This document shows, piece after piece, positions 16,140 to 24,598 of a DNA stretch of 64,000 bases; position 1 is the first letter of the stretch, and every line of letters starts with the position of its first letter. The position numbers and the translations under genes were made by a program. Source of the stretch: Pseudomonas sp. Irchel 3E13 (GTDB taxonomy: Bacteria; Pseudomonadota; Gammaproteobacteria; Pseudomonadales; Pseudomonadaceae). Below the pieces are notes generated by a model. That model ran no database searches, was not told the DNA's origin, and saw only the letters and a list, made by a program, of their open reading frames with translations. Where the stretch lies: positions 372,001-436,000 of the forward strand of contig NZ_FYDX01000004.1 of NCBI RefSeq assembly GCF_900187455.1. The letters run 5' to 3'.

Positions 16140-16985
16140 TCAGTGCTCCTTGATGCGCTCCCAGAGGTCCGCGACCTCCTCGACACTGGCGCATTTGACC
16201 CGGGCCAGGTCGGTCGGGTAGCTCACGCCGGGGTTCTCGCAAAAGCGCGTGGCGCTGAACTGGCCGTTGCTGGCCCGCAGGATCAGGCCGCTGTCCTGGC
16301 ACAGCGCGCTGGCCAGATAGAGCACGCCCGGGGTGACCCATTCCGGCTTGAGGTTTTCCGGCGGCTGGCTGATGCCCCACATGCGCGTCTTGGCCACCGG
16401 CGACACGGCGTTGACCAGAATGCCGTGCTCGCGGCCTTCCATGCTCAGCGCGTTCATGATGCCGATCTGCGCCATCTTGCCGGCGGCGTAGGCGGTCAGC
16501 CCGACCTGGGCGTATTGCGCGTACATGGCGCGGTCGGAGGTGGTCAGCACCACCCTCGCCGCGCCGGAGCGCTTGAGGTGCGGCCAGGCGTGCTTGGCCA
16601 GCCAGATCGGCGCGTGGACGTTGATTCCCAGCGAGCGCTCGAGGAACGTCGCGTCCTGCTCCTCGATGGGCTGGTAGCCGACCCAGCCGGCGTTGTGGAT
16701 CAAAATATCCAGCGCGCCGAAGTGCTCGACGGCCAGTTCCACCAGCGCCTTGCACCCCGCTTCCTCGTCGAGGCGGCCCGCGTGCGCCAGCACCTGCGCG
16801 CCATCGGCCTGCAAGGCGCGCACGGCGGCGCTGGCCACCGTTTCGTCGCTGCCCGCGCCGGTGCGATCGGTGCCCAGGTCACTGATGACCACTTTGGCGC
16901 CGCGCTCGAGCAACGCTCTGGCATAAGCGAGTCCCAACCCCTGGCCCGCGCCGGTGACGATGGCAACCTTGTCTTTGAACAGCAT
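16140..16985 (-). CDS. Short-chain dehydrogenase/reductase
   Basis: A 281-residue SDR with the Rossmann motif TGAGQGLG (11-18), the NAG block (HNAGWVG) and the downstream YAAGK (Tyr-x-x-x-Lys) catalytic pair. The catalytic Ser position is occupied within VVLTTSDRAMYA. It resembles SDRs of the multifunctional fatty-acid/beta-oxidation group more than FabG. It is a single gene between the YcaO gene and a receptor relic. The substrate is unknown. Confidence 0.88.
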   Translation of the reverse strand: MLFKDKVAIVTGAGQGLGLAYARALLERGAKVVISDLGTDRTGAGSDETVASAAVRALQADGAQVLAHAGRLDEEAGCKALVELAVEHFGALDILIHNAGWVGYQPIEEQDATFLERSLGINVHAPIWLAKHAWPHLKRSGAARVVLTTSDRAMYAQYAQVGLTAYAAGKMAQIGIMNALSMEGREHGILVNAVSPVAKTRMWGISQPPENLKPEWVTPGVLYLASALCQDSGLILRASNGQFSATRFCENPGVSYPTDLARVKCASVEEVADLWERIKEH

Positions 16986-17122
16986 GTTCCAGTCCTTTGG
17001 TAGGTGATTTCTGACTACAGAAACAGATTCGTCCGCTTGTGCAAAGCAGCTTTTACCGATGAAGGCACCGCATCACCCCACGAGAAGAGCCAATTGCGCT
17101 GCCTCTCGTCCCACGGGTAGTA

Positions 17123-17816
17123 TTGAGAACGATTCACACTAACATCGGAAACACCGACCCGTGCAATCTCCTCCGTCCGGCAAGCTGGGACGACCCCACC
17201 ACCGAAGGCTCGCACTCCTACGCCGCCCGCGCCGTGACCATCGGCAAGGGCACCCACGCCCTGAAGGAAATCCCGCAGTCGATCAGCGTGATGACCCGCC
17301 AGCAAATGGACGACCAGGGCCTGACCGACCTCAAGGACGCGGCCAACATGACCACCGGCATGGTCGGCGTGCAGGGCGTGGGCAAGGGCATGATCCTCAC
17401 CTCGCGGGGTTTCCAGATCGATGACTGGCAGTACGACGGCGTGCCCGTCGTGCGCAACACCTATGCGCTGGGCAACTGGGCGACCCAGGACCTGATCTTC
17501 TTCGACCGCCTGGAAGTGCTGCGCGGCGCGCGACTACCCGTTCAGCGGCGACTGGAGCCGGGTCAGCACCGGTCTTGGCTTCACCAGCCAGAGCCATACG
17601 CTGGGCTACGAACGCTCCTTCGACGTGCCGGGCTACACCGTATGGAATGCTCGCGTCGGCTACCAGCTCACGCCGGAAATCGGCCTGGCGCTGAACGCCA
17701 ACCACCTGTTCGACAAGCACTACTACACCGCCGGCTACAACCAGCTCGACGGCAACAACAACTTCGGTGATCCGCGCAATGTGATGTTCAGCGTGAAGTA
17801 CACGCCGGTGTTCTAG
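17123..17816 (+). pseudogene. Truncated, frameshifted TonB-dependent siderophore receptor
   Basis: Two receptor fragments lie in different frames. The first, to about 17530, encodes a plug-domain start (AVTIGKGTHALKEIPQSISV through FFDRLEVLRGA). The second, in the +1 frame from about 17529, encodes the last barrel strands (DYPFSGDWSRVSTGLGF to FGDPRNVMFSVKYTPVF). A normal receptor of this family has roughly 450 residues between these blocks, so more than 1 kb has been lost. The signal peptide and STN region are also missing. The junction lies in GCGCGGCGCGCG, a short repeat that could have served as deletion microhomology. A Fur-box-like site remains just upstream. The gene cannot make a functional receptor. 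Confidence 0.88.
17124..17138 (+). promoter_or_regulatory. Fur-box-like site before the receptor relic
   Basis: TGAGAACGATTCACA is an imperfect palindrome of the TGAGAAnnATTCTCA type found in Pseudomonas Fur boxes. It is now fused almost directly to mid-plug coding sequence, which suggests a 5' deletion. Confidence 0.45.
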
Positions 17817-17929
17817 AGGCCCGCTGACGCGCTCCCGATCTGCCGATACCCGCCTTGCCGGAATCCAGGATCGGGGGCCGTTCTTCACCGGGGCTCACCC
17901 GCCCCGGCTGCGCCCGGACGATGCGGTAA

Positions 17930-19195
17930 TCAATTCAGATCCGTCGCCACGCGGCTGATCGCTTCGACCACCTGCCTGGCCCGCTGCTGGATATCCAGCA
18001 TGGCCAGACTGGACTGCCCGGCCAGATCCAGGACCTTGCTCGTATGGTCGTGGCTGCGCTGGATCTGGTCCAGGGCATCATCGGCCAACGCGCGGTTCTG
18101 CTTGACCACCTCGACGATCTCGCCGGTGGCCTGGGTAGTCCGTGCCGCAAGCTTGCGCACTTCATCGGCGACCACCGCGAACCCGCGCCCCTGTTCACCC
18201 GCACGGGCCGCTTCGATGGCGGCGTTGAGCGCCAGCAGATTGGTCTGGGATGCAATCGCGCCGATGGTCTGCACGATTGAGCCGATCACCAGCGACTGCG
18301 CCTCCAGCGCCTTCATGGTGGTGGTAACCGACCCCATCTGCTGCGCAATGCTCTCTATGGCCTGGTTCGACTCGGCAAAGATCGTCATCCCCTGATCTGC
18401 GCGCTGACCGGTGCTCAGTGATACCTGGTAAGCGAGTTCTGCCGCCTGCTTCACCTGGTTGGCCTTCTCCACCTGGGCGGTGACGAGATTGGCGAACTTG
18501 GCGACTTTGTAGACGCGACCACGCACATCCTCGATCGGATTGTAGGTAGCTTCCAGCCAGACAAGCTGCCCGCGGCTGTCGAGACGGCGGAAACGCCCGG
18601 CAACGAAGCGGCCTTTATTGAGTGACTTCCAGAATTCCGTGTATTCCGGCGACGCTGCGTCTTCGGCCAGGCAGAACAAACGATGATGCCGCCCCTGGAT
18701 CTGCGCCAGTGTGTAGCCCATGGCCTTGAGAAACTGCTCATTGGCATCCAGCACCGTGCCGTCGAGTTTGAACTGAATGATCGCGGTCGAGCGCGTCAGT
18801 GCGCGAAACATCTCCAGGCCGTCCTTGTCCTGGCGCGGTAACCCGGGTGCAACCGTTCCGTAGCCCTGGAACACGCTATTGCGCTCACGTACCCAGAAAA
18901 GGTTCATGACCACGGGCAAGCCGTTGGCACTTCGGCAACGCAGCGGCTGCTCCTGCTCCGCGATGACCAGGGTTGCGCAGCCGGGTTCGAGCAACTCGCT
19001 CAAACGCTTGCCGGCCAGGGCCTGTGGCGAGTAACCCAGGGCCTCGGCAAACGCGGGGTTGACCCCGATGAGCACGCCCGATTCATCCACGCGGGCCGAT
19101 ACCAGCCTCTGCTCGAACTGCTCGAACATATCCCGCAGACCCTCGAGTTCTTCTTTGCATTTGAGCAGCGCCTGCTCGCAACGATGATTGAACAC
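17930..19195 (-). CDS. Soluble double-PAS methyl-accepting protein (BdlA-like)
   Basis: A 421-residue protein with no membrane segment: PAS 1 (about 30-120), PAS 2 (about 130-240, containing LFCLAEDAA and [20 protein letters not shown]), and an MCP signalling domain (about 250-420) with the hairpin tip [20 protein letters not shown]. Layout and length match P. aeruginosa BdlA, a cytoplasmic PAS-PAS-MCP protein that promotes biofilm dispersion in response to c-di-GMP. The start is GTG at 19195, preceded by GGAGG. Its neighbours downstream of 19225 include a diguanylate cyclase, which fits a c-di-GMP role. Equivalence to BdlA is an inference. Confidence 0.85.
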   Translation of the reverse strand: MFNHRCEQALLKCKEELEGLRDMFEQFEQRLVSARVDESGVLIGVNPAFAEALGYSPQALAGKRLSELLEPGCATLVIAEQEQPLRCRSANGLPVVMNLFWVRERNSVFQGYGTVAPGLPRQDKDGLEMFRALTRSTAIIQFKLDGTVLDANEQFLKAMGYTLAQIQGRHHRLFCLAEDAASPEYTEFWKSLNKGRFVAGRFRRLDSRGQLVWLEATYNPIEDVRGRVYKVAKFANLVTAQVEKANQVKQAAELAYQVSLSTGQRADQGMTIFAESNQAIESIAQQMGSVTTTMKALEAQSLVIGSIVQTIGAIASQTNLLALNAAIEAARAGEQGRGFAVVADEVRKLAARTTQATGEIVEVVKQNRALADDALDQIQRSHDHTSKVLDLAGQSSLAMLDIQQRARQVVEAISRVATDLN

Positions 19196-19224
19196 AGTAC
19201 CTCCAGTCCGAACGGGTTTGAAAA

Positions 19225-20268
19225 TCAGGGGGAGCTGGCTTGCACGCGGTTTTTTCCAGCGTGCTTGGCCTTGTACAGATTGCGGTCGGCATGGGTGAGG
19301 ATGCCCGACGGATCTTCATCCCTGAAAAAAGGCACCAGCCCGGCGCTGAAGGTGAACATGGCCGGTGCCGCGTCACAGCCGCGAACCGCTTCGAGCAGGC
19401 GCTCGGCATACGCCTGCGCCTGGTCCGGGTCGACAGTATCGATCACCACCCCGAACTCCTCACCGCCGAGCCGGCCGCTGCAGTAGCTGCCGGGGACGGC
19501 GCGCAGGCAATCAGCCAGCGCACACAGCACCTGATCTCCGACACCATGCCCGTAACGATCATTGATCCGTTTGAAATCATCCATGTCGATCATCAAAAAG
19601 AAACCGCCAGGACGGGAGGCGACAAACGCTTCGAAGCGCTCCATCAATGCACGCCGGTTCAGCAGTGATGTCAGGTGATCGGTCTCGGCGAGCCGGCGGT
19701 AGTGCCGTTCGATATCCAGGCTGGTTTGCAGGGCCTTGATGTAACTGCGGTTGTTGACCCAACCCAGGCACAGCGAGAACACCACGAACAGCTCCAGGTA
19801 CCACAGGCCGGTCCCCTGCCCTTGAAATCCCGTTGCCGGCCAGATCAGCACCCAGGTCAGGACGCCGCTCACCAGATAGTCCAGCGGCCCGCGGATCAGC
19901 AAGGAGGCACCGACCACCGTCAGCACGGCGAACGGCAAGGCGTATTGGGCGTGCAGTAGCGGGTACTCCTCGAAGAGCCGCATGTAACCAAGCACGAAAA
20001 CCAGCAGGAACATCAGCCCCGTATACCGCCAGACCCGATCGGATTCGGTGAAGGTATGGAGCAGAAACAAGGCCACCAGCCCAGACAACGTACCCCAGGG
20101 CGCAGCGCTGCCCAAACGCTCGTTCAAGATCAGGTGGATCGCTAGCCAACTGCCGATTGCCAGCAACTCGGCGGCCACCACGCCGGTGCGCAGCAACAGG
20201 CGGATACGCTGGTCATGGTTGGTATGGCAGTCCGCAGCAAGCACAGGAAGCTCAGGATTGCGTGGCAT
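19225..20268 (-). CDS. Membrane-bound diguanylate cyclase
   Basis: A 347-residue protein with about six N-terminal membrane helices (about 25-170) and a GGDEF domain (about 185-345) with an intact GGEEF signature at 268-272 and the [16 protein letters not shown] metal/substrate block. An RxxD inhibitory site is absent at the usual distance, so product inhibition is not expected. The ATG at 20268 is inside the 3' end of the preceding gene (17-nt overlap) and follows GGTGAAG, so it is translationally coupled to it; earlier starts in the frame run far into that gene. It would make c-di-GMP from two GTP at the inner membrane. Confidence 0.9.
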   Translation of the reverse strand: MPRNPELPVLAADCHTNHDQRIRLLLRTGVVAAELLAIGSWLAIHLILNERLGSAAPWGTLSGLVALFLLHTFTESDRVWRYTGLMFLLVFVLGYMRLFEEYPLLHAQYALPFAVLTVVGASLLIRGPLDYLVSGVLTWVLIWPATGFQGQGTGLWYLELFVVFSLCLGWVNNRSYIKALQTSLDIERHYRRLAETDHLTSLLNRRALMERFEAFVASRPGGFFLMIDMDDFKRINDRYGHGVGDQVLCALADCLRAVPGSYCSGRLGGEEFGVVIDTVDPDQAQAYAERLLEAVRGCDAAPAMFTFSAGLVPFFRDEDPSGILTHADRNLYKAKHAGKNRVQASSP

Positions 20269-21106
20269 CTTCACCCAGCTCCATGCTGATCCTCGCAACG
20301 GCAAAATTGATTGCCATGGTTTGCCTGACCAACGTGGTGAAACCCGGGCACAGCTCCACCAGGTTGCCATAGGTCTTGAAGTAGCCCTTGCTCTCGCCTT
20401 CCCTGACCAGGCGCATGACATGAGTGCTGGAAACGCACAACCGGGACGACAATTGCGCATAGGTCGACGACTTGTAGCCCTTGCTCGTCGAGCGAGACTT
20501 CAAGGCATCGACATACAGCGCCAACATCGGCAGATGGCCGCCATCCTTGTTGATGATCCATTTCGCCTCAGGCTGCAGGGCGTCGAGCAGGATGTTGGCG
20601 TCCAGCAACCTGCGCAGGCCGCGGAAGAAGCAGCGGATGATTTCATCGTCTGTTTTTTTGAAAAGCTCAACAGCGCCCGGCGCCAACGACATGGCAGGGT
20701 GCAGGTAACTCTTGATCAGTCGAGCTGCCTCGAACGAGGCCATTTCAGTCGGTGCGTAAGTGCGTTGACGGGCATCCTCCGGGTGAGCCTGCACGTTCAT
20801 ATAACCGGAGATAAAGAAGAACGAAAAATAAGAATCAAGGCTGTTGCGTGACAAATACCCCCTCGCCTCGCAGAACTGCTTGACTTTGGATAACGGCACC
20901 AGGTTATCGCTGTAATAAAAACTACACAGCGATAACACAACCATCAGCCGGTCATACTTCAACAGCGCTTTGTAAAAGAAGGGTTTTCTCCGATAGTTCT
21001 CAATGATCAGCTCCAGGTGAAGAACGATGGCGTCATCGATATCGGCCTCGACCATGCTGGAAATCGTGTTGTCCAGGTATTCCAGCAGCTCGGTTTTTAT
21101 CATCAA
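20252..21106 (-). CDS. Unknown protein with a winged-helix-like C-terminus
   Basis: A 284-residue, mainly helical cytosolic protein. I do not recognise the family. The C-terminal part (about 205-245: STYAQLSSRLCVSSTHVMRL, then REGESKGYFKTYGN) reads like a helix-turn-helix with a wing, as in MarR-like regulators. The first half is rich in Lys, Tyr and Phe, and the gene and its upstream region are AT-richer than their surroundings, which hints at later acquisition. It overlaps the diguanylate cyclase start by 17 nt, so it is probably a regulator or sensor working with that enzyme. Confidence 0.75.
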   Translation of the reverse strand: MMIKTELLEYLDNTISSMVEADIDDAIVLHLELIIENYRRKPFFYKALLKYDRLMVVLSLCSFYYSDNLVPLSKVKQFCEARGYLSRNSLDSYFSFFFISGYMNVQAHPEDARQRTYAPTEMASFEAARLIKSYLHPAMSLAPGAVELFKKTDDEIIRCFFRGLRRLLDANILLDALQPEAKWIINKDGGHLPMLALYVDALKSRSTSKGYKSSTYAQLSSRLCVSSTHVMRLVREGESKGYFKTYGNLVELCPGFTTLVRQTMAINFAVARISMELGEDATQS

Positions 21107-21337
21107 TATTCAGACACCCCTCGGATGATTACATAAAGCCATCGTTCAATAAGGTTTTGAGTATAAATGCTTTTCCGAGTGGCCCACTTTCTCCCCAAAA
21201 ATGTTCCAGACGCATCCAGACTAATTATTCACCCCGATAAATCAGTACGATTAATACGGTCATAATTATCTGTCACGAGTTGTACCCGATACCGCTGCAC
21301 ACTCACTTTTCGTAAAACTAGGCTTTTCATACAGAGC
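21107..21337. other. AT-rich intergenic region
   Basis: A 231-bp gap between the winged-helix gene promoter and the end of the SulP gene. Runs such as ATTATTCACCCCGATAAATC and TTAATACGGTCATAATTATC make it clearly AT-richer than the rest of the window. It probably holds the promoter of the 20252-21106 gene. No gene or clear terminator was found. Confidence 0.5.
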
Positions 21338-23101
21338 CTAGGGCGTCCAGTCCACCCCATGCTCCTCCAGATAAACGTCCACCGCCGCGCCCACCGTGGG
21401 CTGGAACACATCGCTGCCGATGTGCGCCAGCACTTCCAGGCGCCGCAGCTTGTCCTTCACCGGGTCCTTCATTTCGGCAAAACGCAGCTCAATGCCCGCA
21501 GAACGCAAGTACTGCTCAAGCTCGATCAACATGTCCGCCGAGGTGACGTCCACGCTGGTAACCGGCTCCGCGGCGATGACGATCCGGCGGACCTGTGTCG
21601 GTGACTGTTCGATGGCCTGCAGCACGCAACTCTGGAACTGCTCGGCATTGGCGAAGAACAGCGGCGCGTCCCAGCGGAACAGCACCAGGCCCGGTACCCG
21701 GCGAGCATCGGGATAGCGGCTGATGTCGTGGTAGCCGCGAATCCCGGCGACCCGCCCGAGCACCGCGTAATGCGGGCGCCAGCCGTCCCAGAGAAACTCG
21801 ATCACGGCGATCACCACCGCTAGGCCGATCCCCGGCACGGCCCCCAGCACCACCACGCCGACAAAGCAGACGATCGACAGCCAGAACTCCCATTGCTGGA
21901 TACGGTAGATGCGCCGCAGGTCGCGGAATTCGAACAGGCCAATGGCGGCGGCGATAACTACCGCAGCCAGGGCGCTGACGGGCAGATGGCGCAGCAGGTC
22001 GGGCGCAAACAGCAACAACAGGCCCACGCCAAGAGCGCCGAACACGCCGGTGAGTTGGCTGCGCGCGCCAGCGGCTTCGGCCACCGGAGTCCGCGATGAA
22101 CTGCTGCTGACGGGAATGCCCTGGAACAGGCTGGTGACGAGGTTGGCCATGCCCAGGCCGATCATTTCCTGGTTGGGGTCGGCCGGCGAACGAGTCCGGG
22201 CGGCGTAGGTGCGCGACAGCACGCTGGTGTCGGCGAATGACACCAGCGCCACGGCGAAGCCACCAATCAATACAGTGGTCAGTTCGTTCAACCCGATCAG
22301 CGGAATGGAAAAACCTGGCAAGCCCTGTGGCAGCGACCCAACCACTTGCACGCCCTCGGCTTCCAGCGCGAACCCCCACGCCGCCAGGGTGGCGAGCACC
22401 ACAGCAATGAGGATGCCCGGTACCCGCTCGAAACGCTTGAGCAGCAGGATGATCGCCAGGCTGCCGCCACCGATGGCGAAGGCGTGCCAGTTGGCCTTGC
22501 CGGCGAACAGCGCCTGGAACAGGCCCGGTATGTCGTGCAACGGCCCGGCGCTGTCGAGGGAGATGCCGAAGAGCTTCGGCGTCTGGCTGATCAGCACGGT
22601 GAAAGCGATGCCGTTCATGTAGCCGTAGCGGATCGGCTTGGACAGCAGTTCGGTGATAAAGCCCAGCCGCAGCAAGCCAGCGGCGGCGCACACCAGGCCA
22701 GACACCAGCGCCATGGCGCTGGCCAGGGTGATGGCGCTCGCGGGATCACCCGCGGACAGCGGCAAGACCACCGCCAGGATGATCGCCACCAGCGCCGAGT
22801 CCGGGCCGAGCACCAGGAAGCGGCTGGGCCCGAACAGCGCGTAGACCAGCAGCGGAATGATGGTCGCGTACAGCCCGTAGATGCCCGGAACCCCCGAGGC
22901 CTGGGCGTAGGCGATGCCGACCGGCACCAGCATGGCGGTCAGCACGAGCCCGGCGAGCAGGTCCTTCGGCAGCCAGGCCAGCGGGTAATTGCGCAGCATC
23001 TCCAGCCCCGGCATCCAGCGCTGCCAGCCGGAGCGAAGGGACGCGGGCGTGCGGGGTAACGGCCGTGGCCGGGCGGGTGTTGCGGCAGGTGGCTGGTCCA
23101 T
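21338..23101 (-). CDS. SulP-family anion transporter with STAS domain
   Basis: A 587-residue inner-membrane protein with 10-12 membrane segments (about 40-440), including the SulP signature region VPVGIAYAQASGVPGIYGLYATIIP, and a C-terminal cytoplasmic STAS domain (about 460-570). Known family members carry sulfate, bicarbonate or dicarboxylates. The substrate cannot be assigned: no carbonic anhydrase or sulfur gene is adjacent. The Shine-Dalgarno sequence before the ATG at 23101 is poor, so a start a little further in is possible. Confidence 0.92.
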   Translation of the reverse strand: MDQPPAATPARPRPLPRTPASLRSGWQRWMPGLEMLRNYPLAWLPKDLLAGLVLTAMLVPVGIAYAQASGVPGIYGLYATIIPLLVYALFGPSRFLVLGPDSALVAIILAVVLPLSAGDPASAITLASAMALVSGLVCAAAGLLRLGFITELLSKPIRYGYMNGIAFTVLISQTPKLFGISLDSAGPLHDIPGLFQALFAGKANWHAFAIGGGSLAIILLLKRFERVPGILIAVVLATLAAWGFALEAEGVQVVGSLPQGLPGFSIPLIGLNELTTVLIGGFAVALVSFADTSVLSRTYAARTRSPADPNQEMIGLGMANLVTSLFQGIPVSSSSSRTPVAEAAGARSQLTGVFGALGVGLLLLFAPDLLRHLPVSALAAVVIAAAIGLFEFRDLRRIYRIQQWEFWLSIVCFVGVVVLGAVPGIGLAVVIAVIEFLWDGWRPHYAVLGRVAGIRGYHDISRYPDARRVPGLVLFRWDAPLFFANAEQFQSCVLQAIEQSPTQVRRIVIAAEPVTSVDVTSADMLIELEQYLRSAGIELRFAEMKDPVKDKLRRLEVLAHIGSDVFQPTVGAAVDVYLEEHGVDWTP

Positions 23102-23228
23102 GGGGGGTGGTGGCTTCCGTGCGAGATGGGCCGTCGAGCCTAATGTTCAGCGGGCGGCCTGTCACCCATGTCCGGACAATCCAATGCCAGTCAGGGTTCG
23201 TCGCGAGCAAACGCGTTCGTCGATTTTG

Positions 23229-23250
23229 TAGGAGCGAGCTTGCTCGCGAA
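23229..23250. repeat. REP palindrome
   Basis: TAGGAGCGAGCTTGCTCGCG, the same element as at 561. A diverged inverted half (TCGTCGCGAGCAAACGCG, 23197-23214) lies about 20 bp upstream, so this may be the remains of a REP doublet (REPIN). Confidence 0.8.
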
Positions 23251-23298
23251 GAGCCCCAATTGATTTAACTGACTGGCACTATCCAACTTATCCTGCAA

Positions 23299-23532
23299 TT
23301 AACGCTGGCGACTATAACGCTCGGCATTCGACGCCCGGGATATATCCGGGCGTTCTTTCTCGGGTTGTTGCGGTTCTACGTCTATATAGTCATCACGGTC
23401 CTCGGCGCCAGCAGGCTCGGTGCTTTCAGCGTCTTCGCCCTCATCAGCCTCCTCGGCCGGCAGCCATTCCTGGCCTTCCGTGGGTTCAACATCGGAACTG
23501 CCCTCTTCCCGGCCTTTTTCATCGCTGAACAT
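23299..23532 (-). CDS. Small acidic protein, function unknown
   Basis: A 77-residue, strongly acidic, low-complexity protein rich in Glu, Asp and Pro with no hydrophobic core; it is probably disordered. The ATG at 23532 follows AGAGG at short spacing; a GTG two codons earlier is the alternative. The gene lies between the SulP gene and a histidine kinase gene, all on the minus strand. Similar acidic small proteins are annotated in Pseudomonas as hypothetical. Confidence 0.5.
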   Translation of the reverse strand: MFSDEKGREEGSSDVEPTEGQEWLPAEEADEGEDAESTEPAGAEDRDDYIDVEPQQPEKERPDISRASNAERYSRQR

Positions 23533-23601
23533 AATCACCTCTCAAGTGCCCGGAAGTATCCGGGCTGAACGAAGTATGCGCCGTGGCCTATAAATAGAAT
23601 C

Positions 23602-24423
23602 TTATATCGGACCATCGGCGAGTTTATTTAAGTTACCCGGCACGCTGTGCGGGAAAGTTGCCGCCCTGCGCGGAAACGTCACGGTAAAGGTCGTGCCTTC
23701 ACGCTCCGTTGAAATGACCCTCACCTCGCCACCATGGGCCCGCGCGATCTGTCTGACGATATACAGCCCGAACCCGGCATTGCGCATGGCCGGATGTTGC
23801 TGGCGGCCACGCACCATGGGGTCGAACAGTTGCTTGAGCTGGCTGGCGGGAATCGGCGCGCCCAGGTTGTGCACGCTGACCGTCGCCTGGGTTTCATCGA
23901 GGCGCGAGGTCACGGTGACCACGCTATGGCGGTCGCCATACGCGAGCGCATTGCTGACCAGGTTGCCGATGAGTTGATAGAGCCGGTCCTTGTCGAACAC
24001 CGCGCAACCGTCGCCGAGGTGTTCATAGGCCAGTTGCCGCTGGGGAAAGGTCAGCCTCAGTTCTTCCAGGCAGCCGGCCACGGCTTCGCGCAGGTCCAGC
24101 ACCGCGGGCTGGATGGACAGGCCCCGCCCCGAGCGGATCACGGTGAAGTCCAGAAGGTCTTCGACCAGGCGCTGGGCACGCGCCGCACAATGGGTAATGT
24201 GTTCGAGCAATTCCTGGCTCTCGGCAGACTGTTGCCGCCGGCCCAACAGCTCGGCCGCCATGCTGATGGCCAGGAGCGGCGTGCGCAAATCATGGCTGAC
24301 GACGCCCAGCATTCGTTCGGCGAACACGGCGCGGTGTTCAACCACTGTCTTGATGAAAAACACCCGGCCCGGCGGGGGCTGGTGACGTGGGGGTCGATAG
24401 GACGGTGGCGCGACGAGGTTCAA
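23602..24423 (-). CDS. Histidine kinase without a sensor domain
   Basis: A 273-residue protein consisting almost entirely of a transmitter: a HisKA segment with the phospho-acceptor block VSHDLRTPLLAI (about 42-53) and an HATPase_c domain with N-box LIGNLVSNALAYG and G-box AGFGLYIVRQIARAHGG. No PAS, GAF or membrane segment precedes it. The start appears to be TTG at 24423, since GGGAGG lies 7 nt upstream. No response regulator is adjacent. It could be a truncated form of a PAS-containing kinase, or a transmitter that receives its signal from a partner protein. It is divergent from the glucan synthase gene. Confidence 0.82.
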   Translation of the reverse strand: MNLVAPPSYRPPRHQPPPGRVFFIKTVVEHRAVFAERMLGVVSHDLRTPLLAISMAAELLGRRQQSAESQELLEHITHCAARAQRLVEDLLDFTVIRSGRGLSIQPAVLDLREAVAGCLEELRLTFPQRQLAYEHLGDGCAVFDKDRLYQLIGNLVSNALAYGDRHSVVTVTSRLDETQATVSVHNLGAPIPASQLKQLFDPMVRGRQQHPAMRNAGFGLYIVRQIARAHGGEVRVISTEREGTTFTVTFPRRAATFPHSVPGNLNKLADGPI

Positions 24424-24512
24424 GGTTCAGCCTCCCTCTCGGACAACATGGGGGTCTCTGCGATTCGCGGCGCAGCGATAGCGTGTGTGCTTGCAGGGTG
24501 GGCGCAGCGGCG

Positions 24513-24546
24513 CGGCGGGTCTGTTCGCTACCGAACAGACCCGCCG
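24513..24546. promoter_or_regulatory. 15-bp perfect hairpin between kinase and glucan synthase
   Basis: CGGCGGGTCTGTTCG (24513-24527) and CGAACAGACCCGCCG (24532-24546) form a perfect 15-bp inverted repeat around CTAC. A second small hairpin, CAGAC-TGGAT-GTCTG (24560-24574), and the pair CCGGT (24544-24548)/ACCGG (24584-24588) follow, ending just before the glucan synthase AAGGA site. It may be an operator or a structured 5' leader. Confidence 0.6.
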
Positions 24547-24598
24547 GTTGCCGACGCCGCAGACTGGATGTCTGACCGATCCGACCGGCAAGGACACC

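Noticed and set aside
13810..16221. Plus-strand open frame (803 codons) antisense to the OsmC-YcaO gene
   Set aside because: No recognisable protein features; shadow frame.
23365..23568. 67-codon hydrophobic plus-strand frame over the small acidic gene
   Set aside because: It has no Shine-Dalgarno sequence and the opposite strand offers a better start; hydrophobic translation is expected opposite acidic codons.
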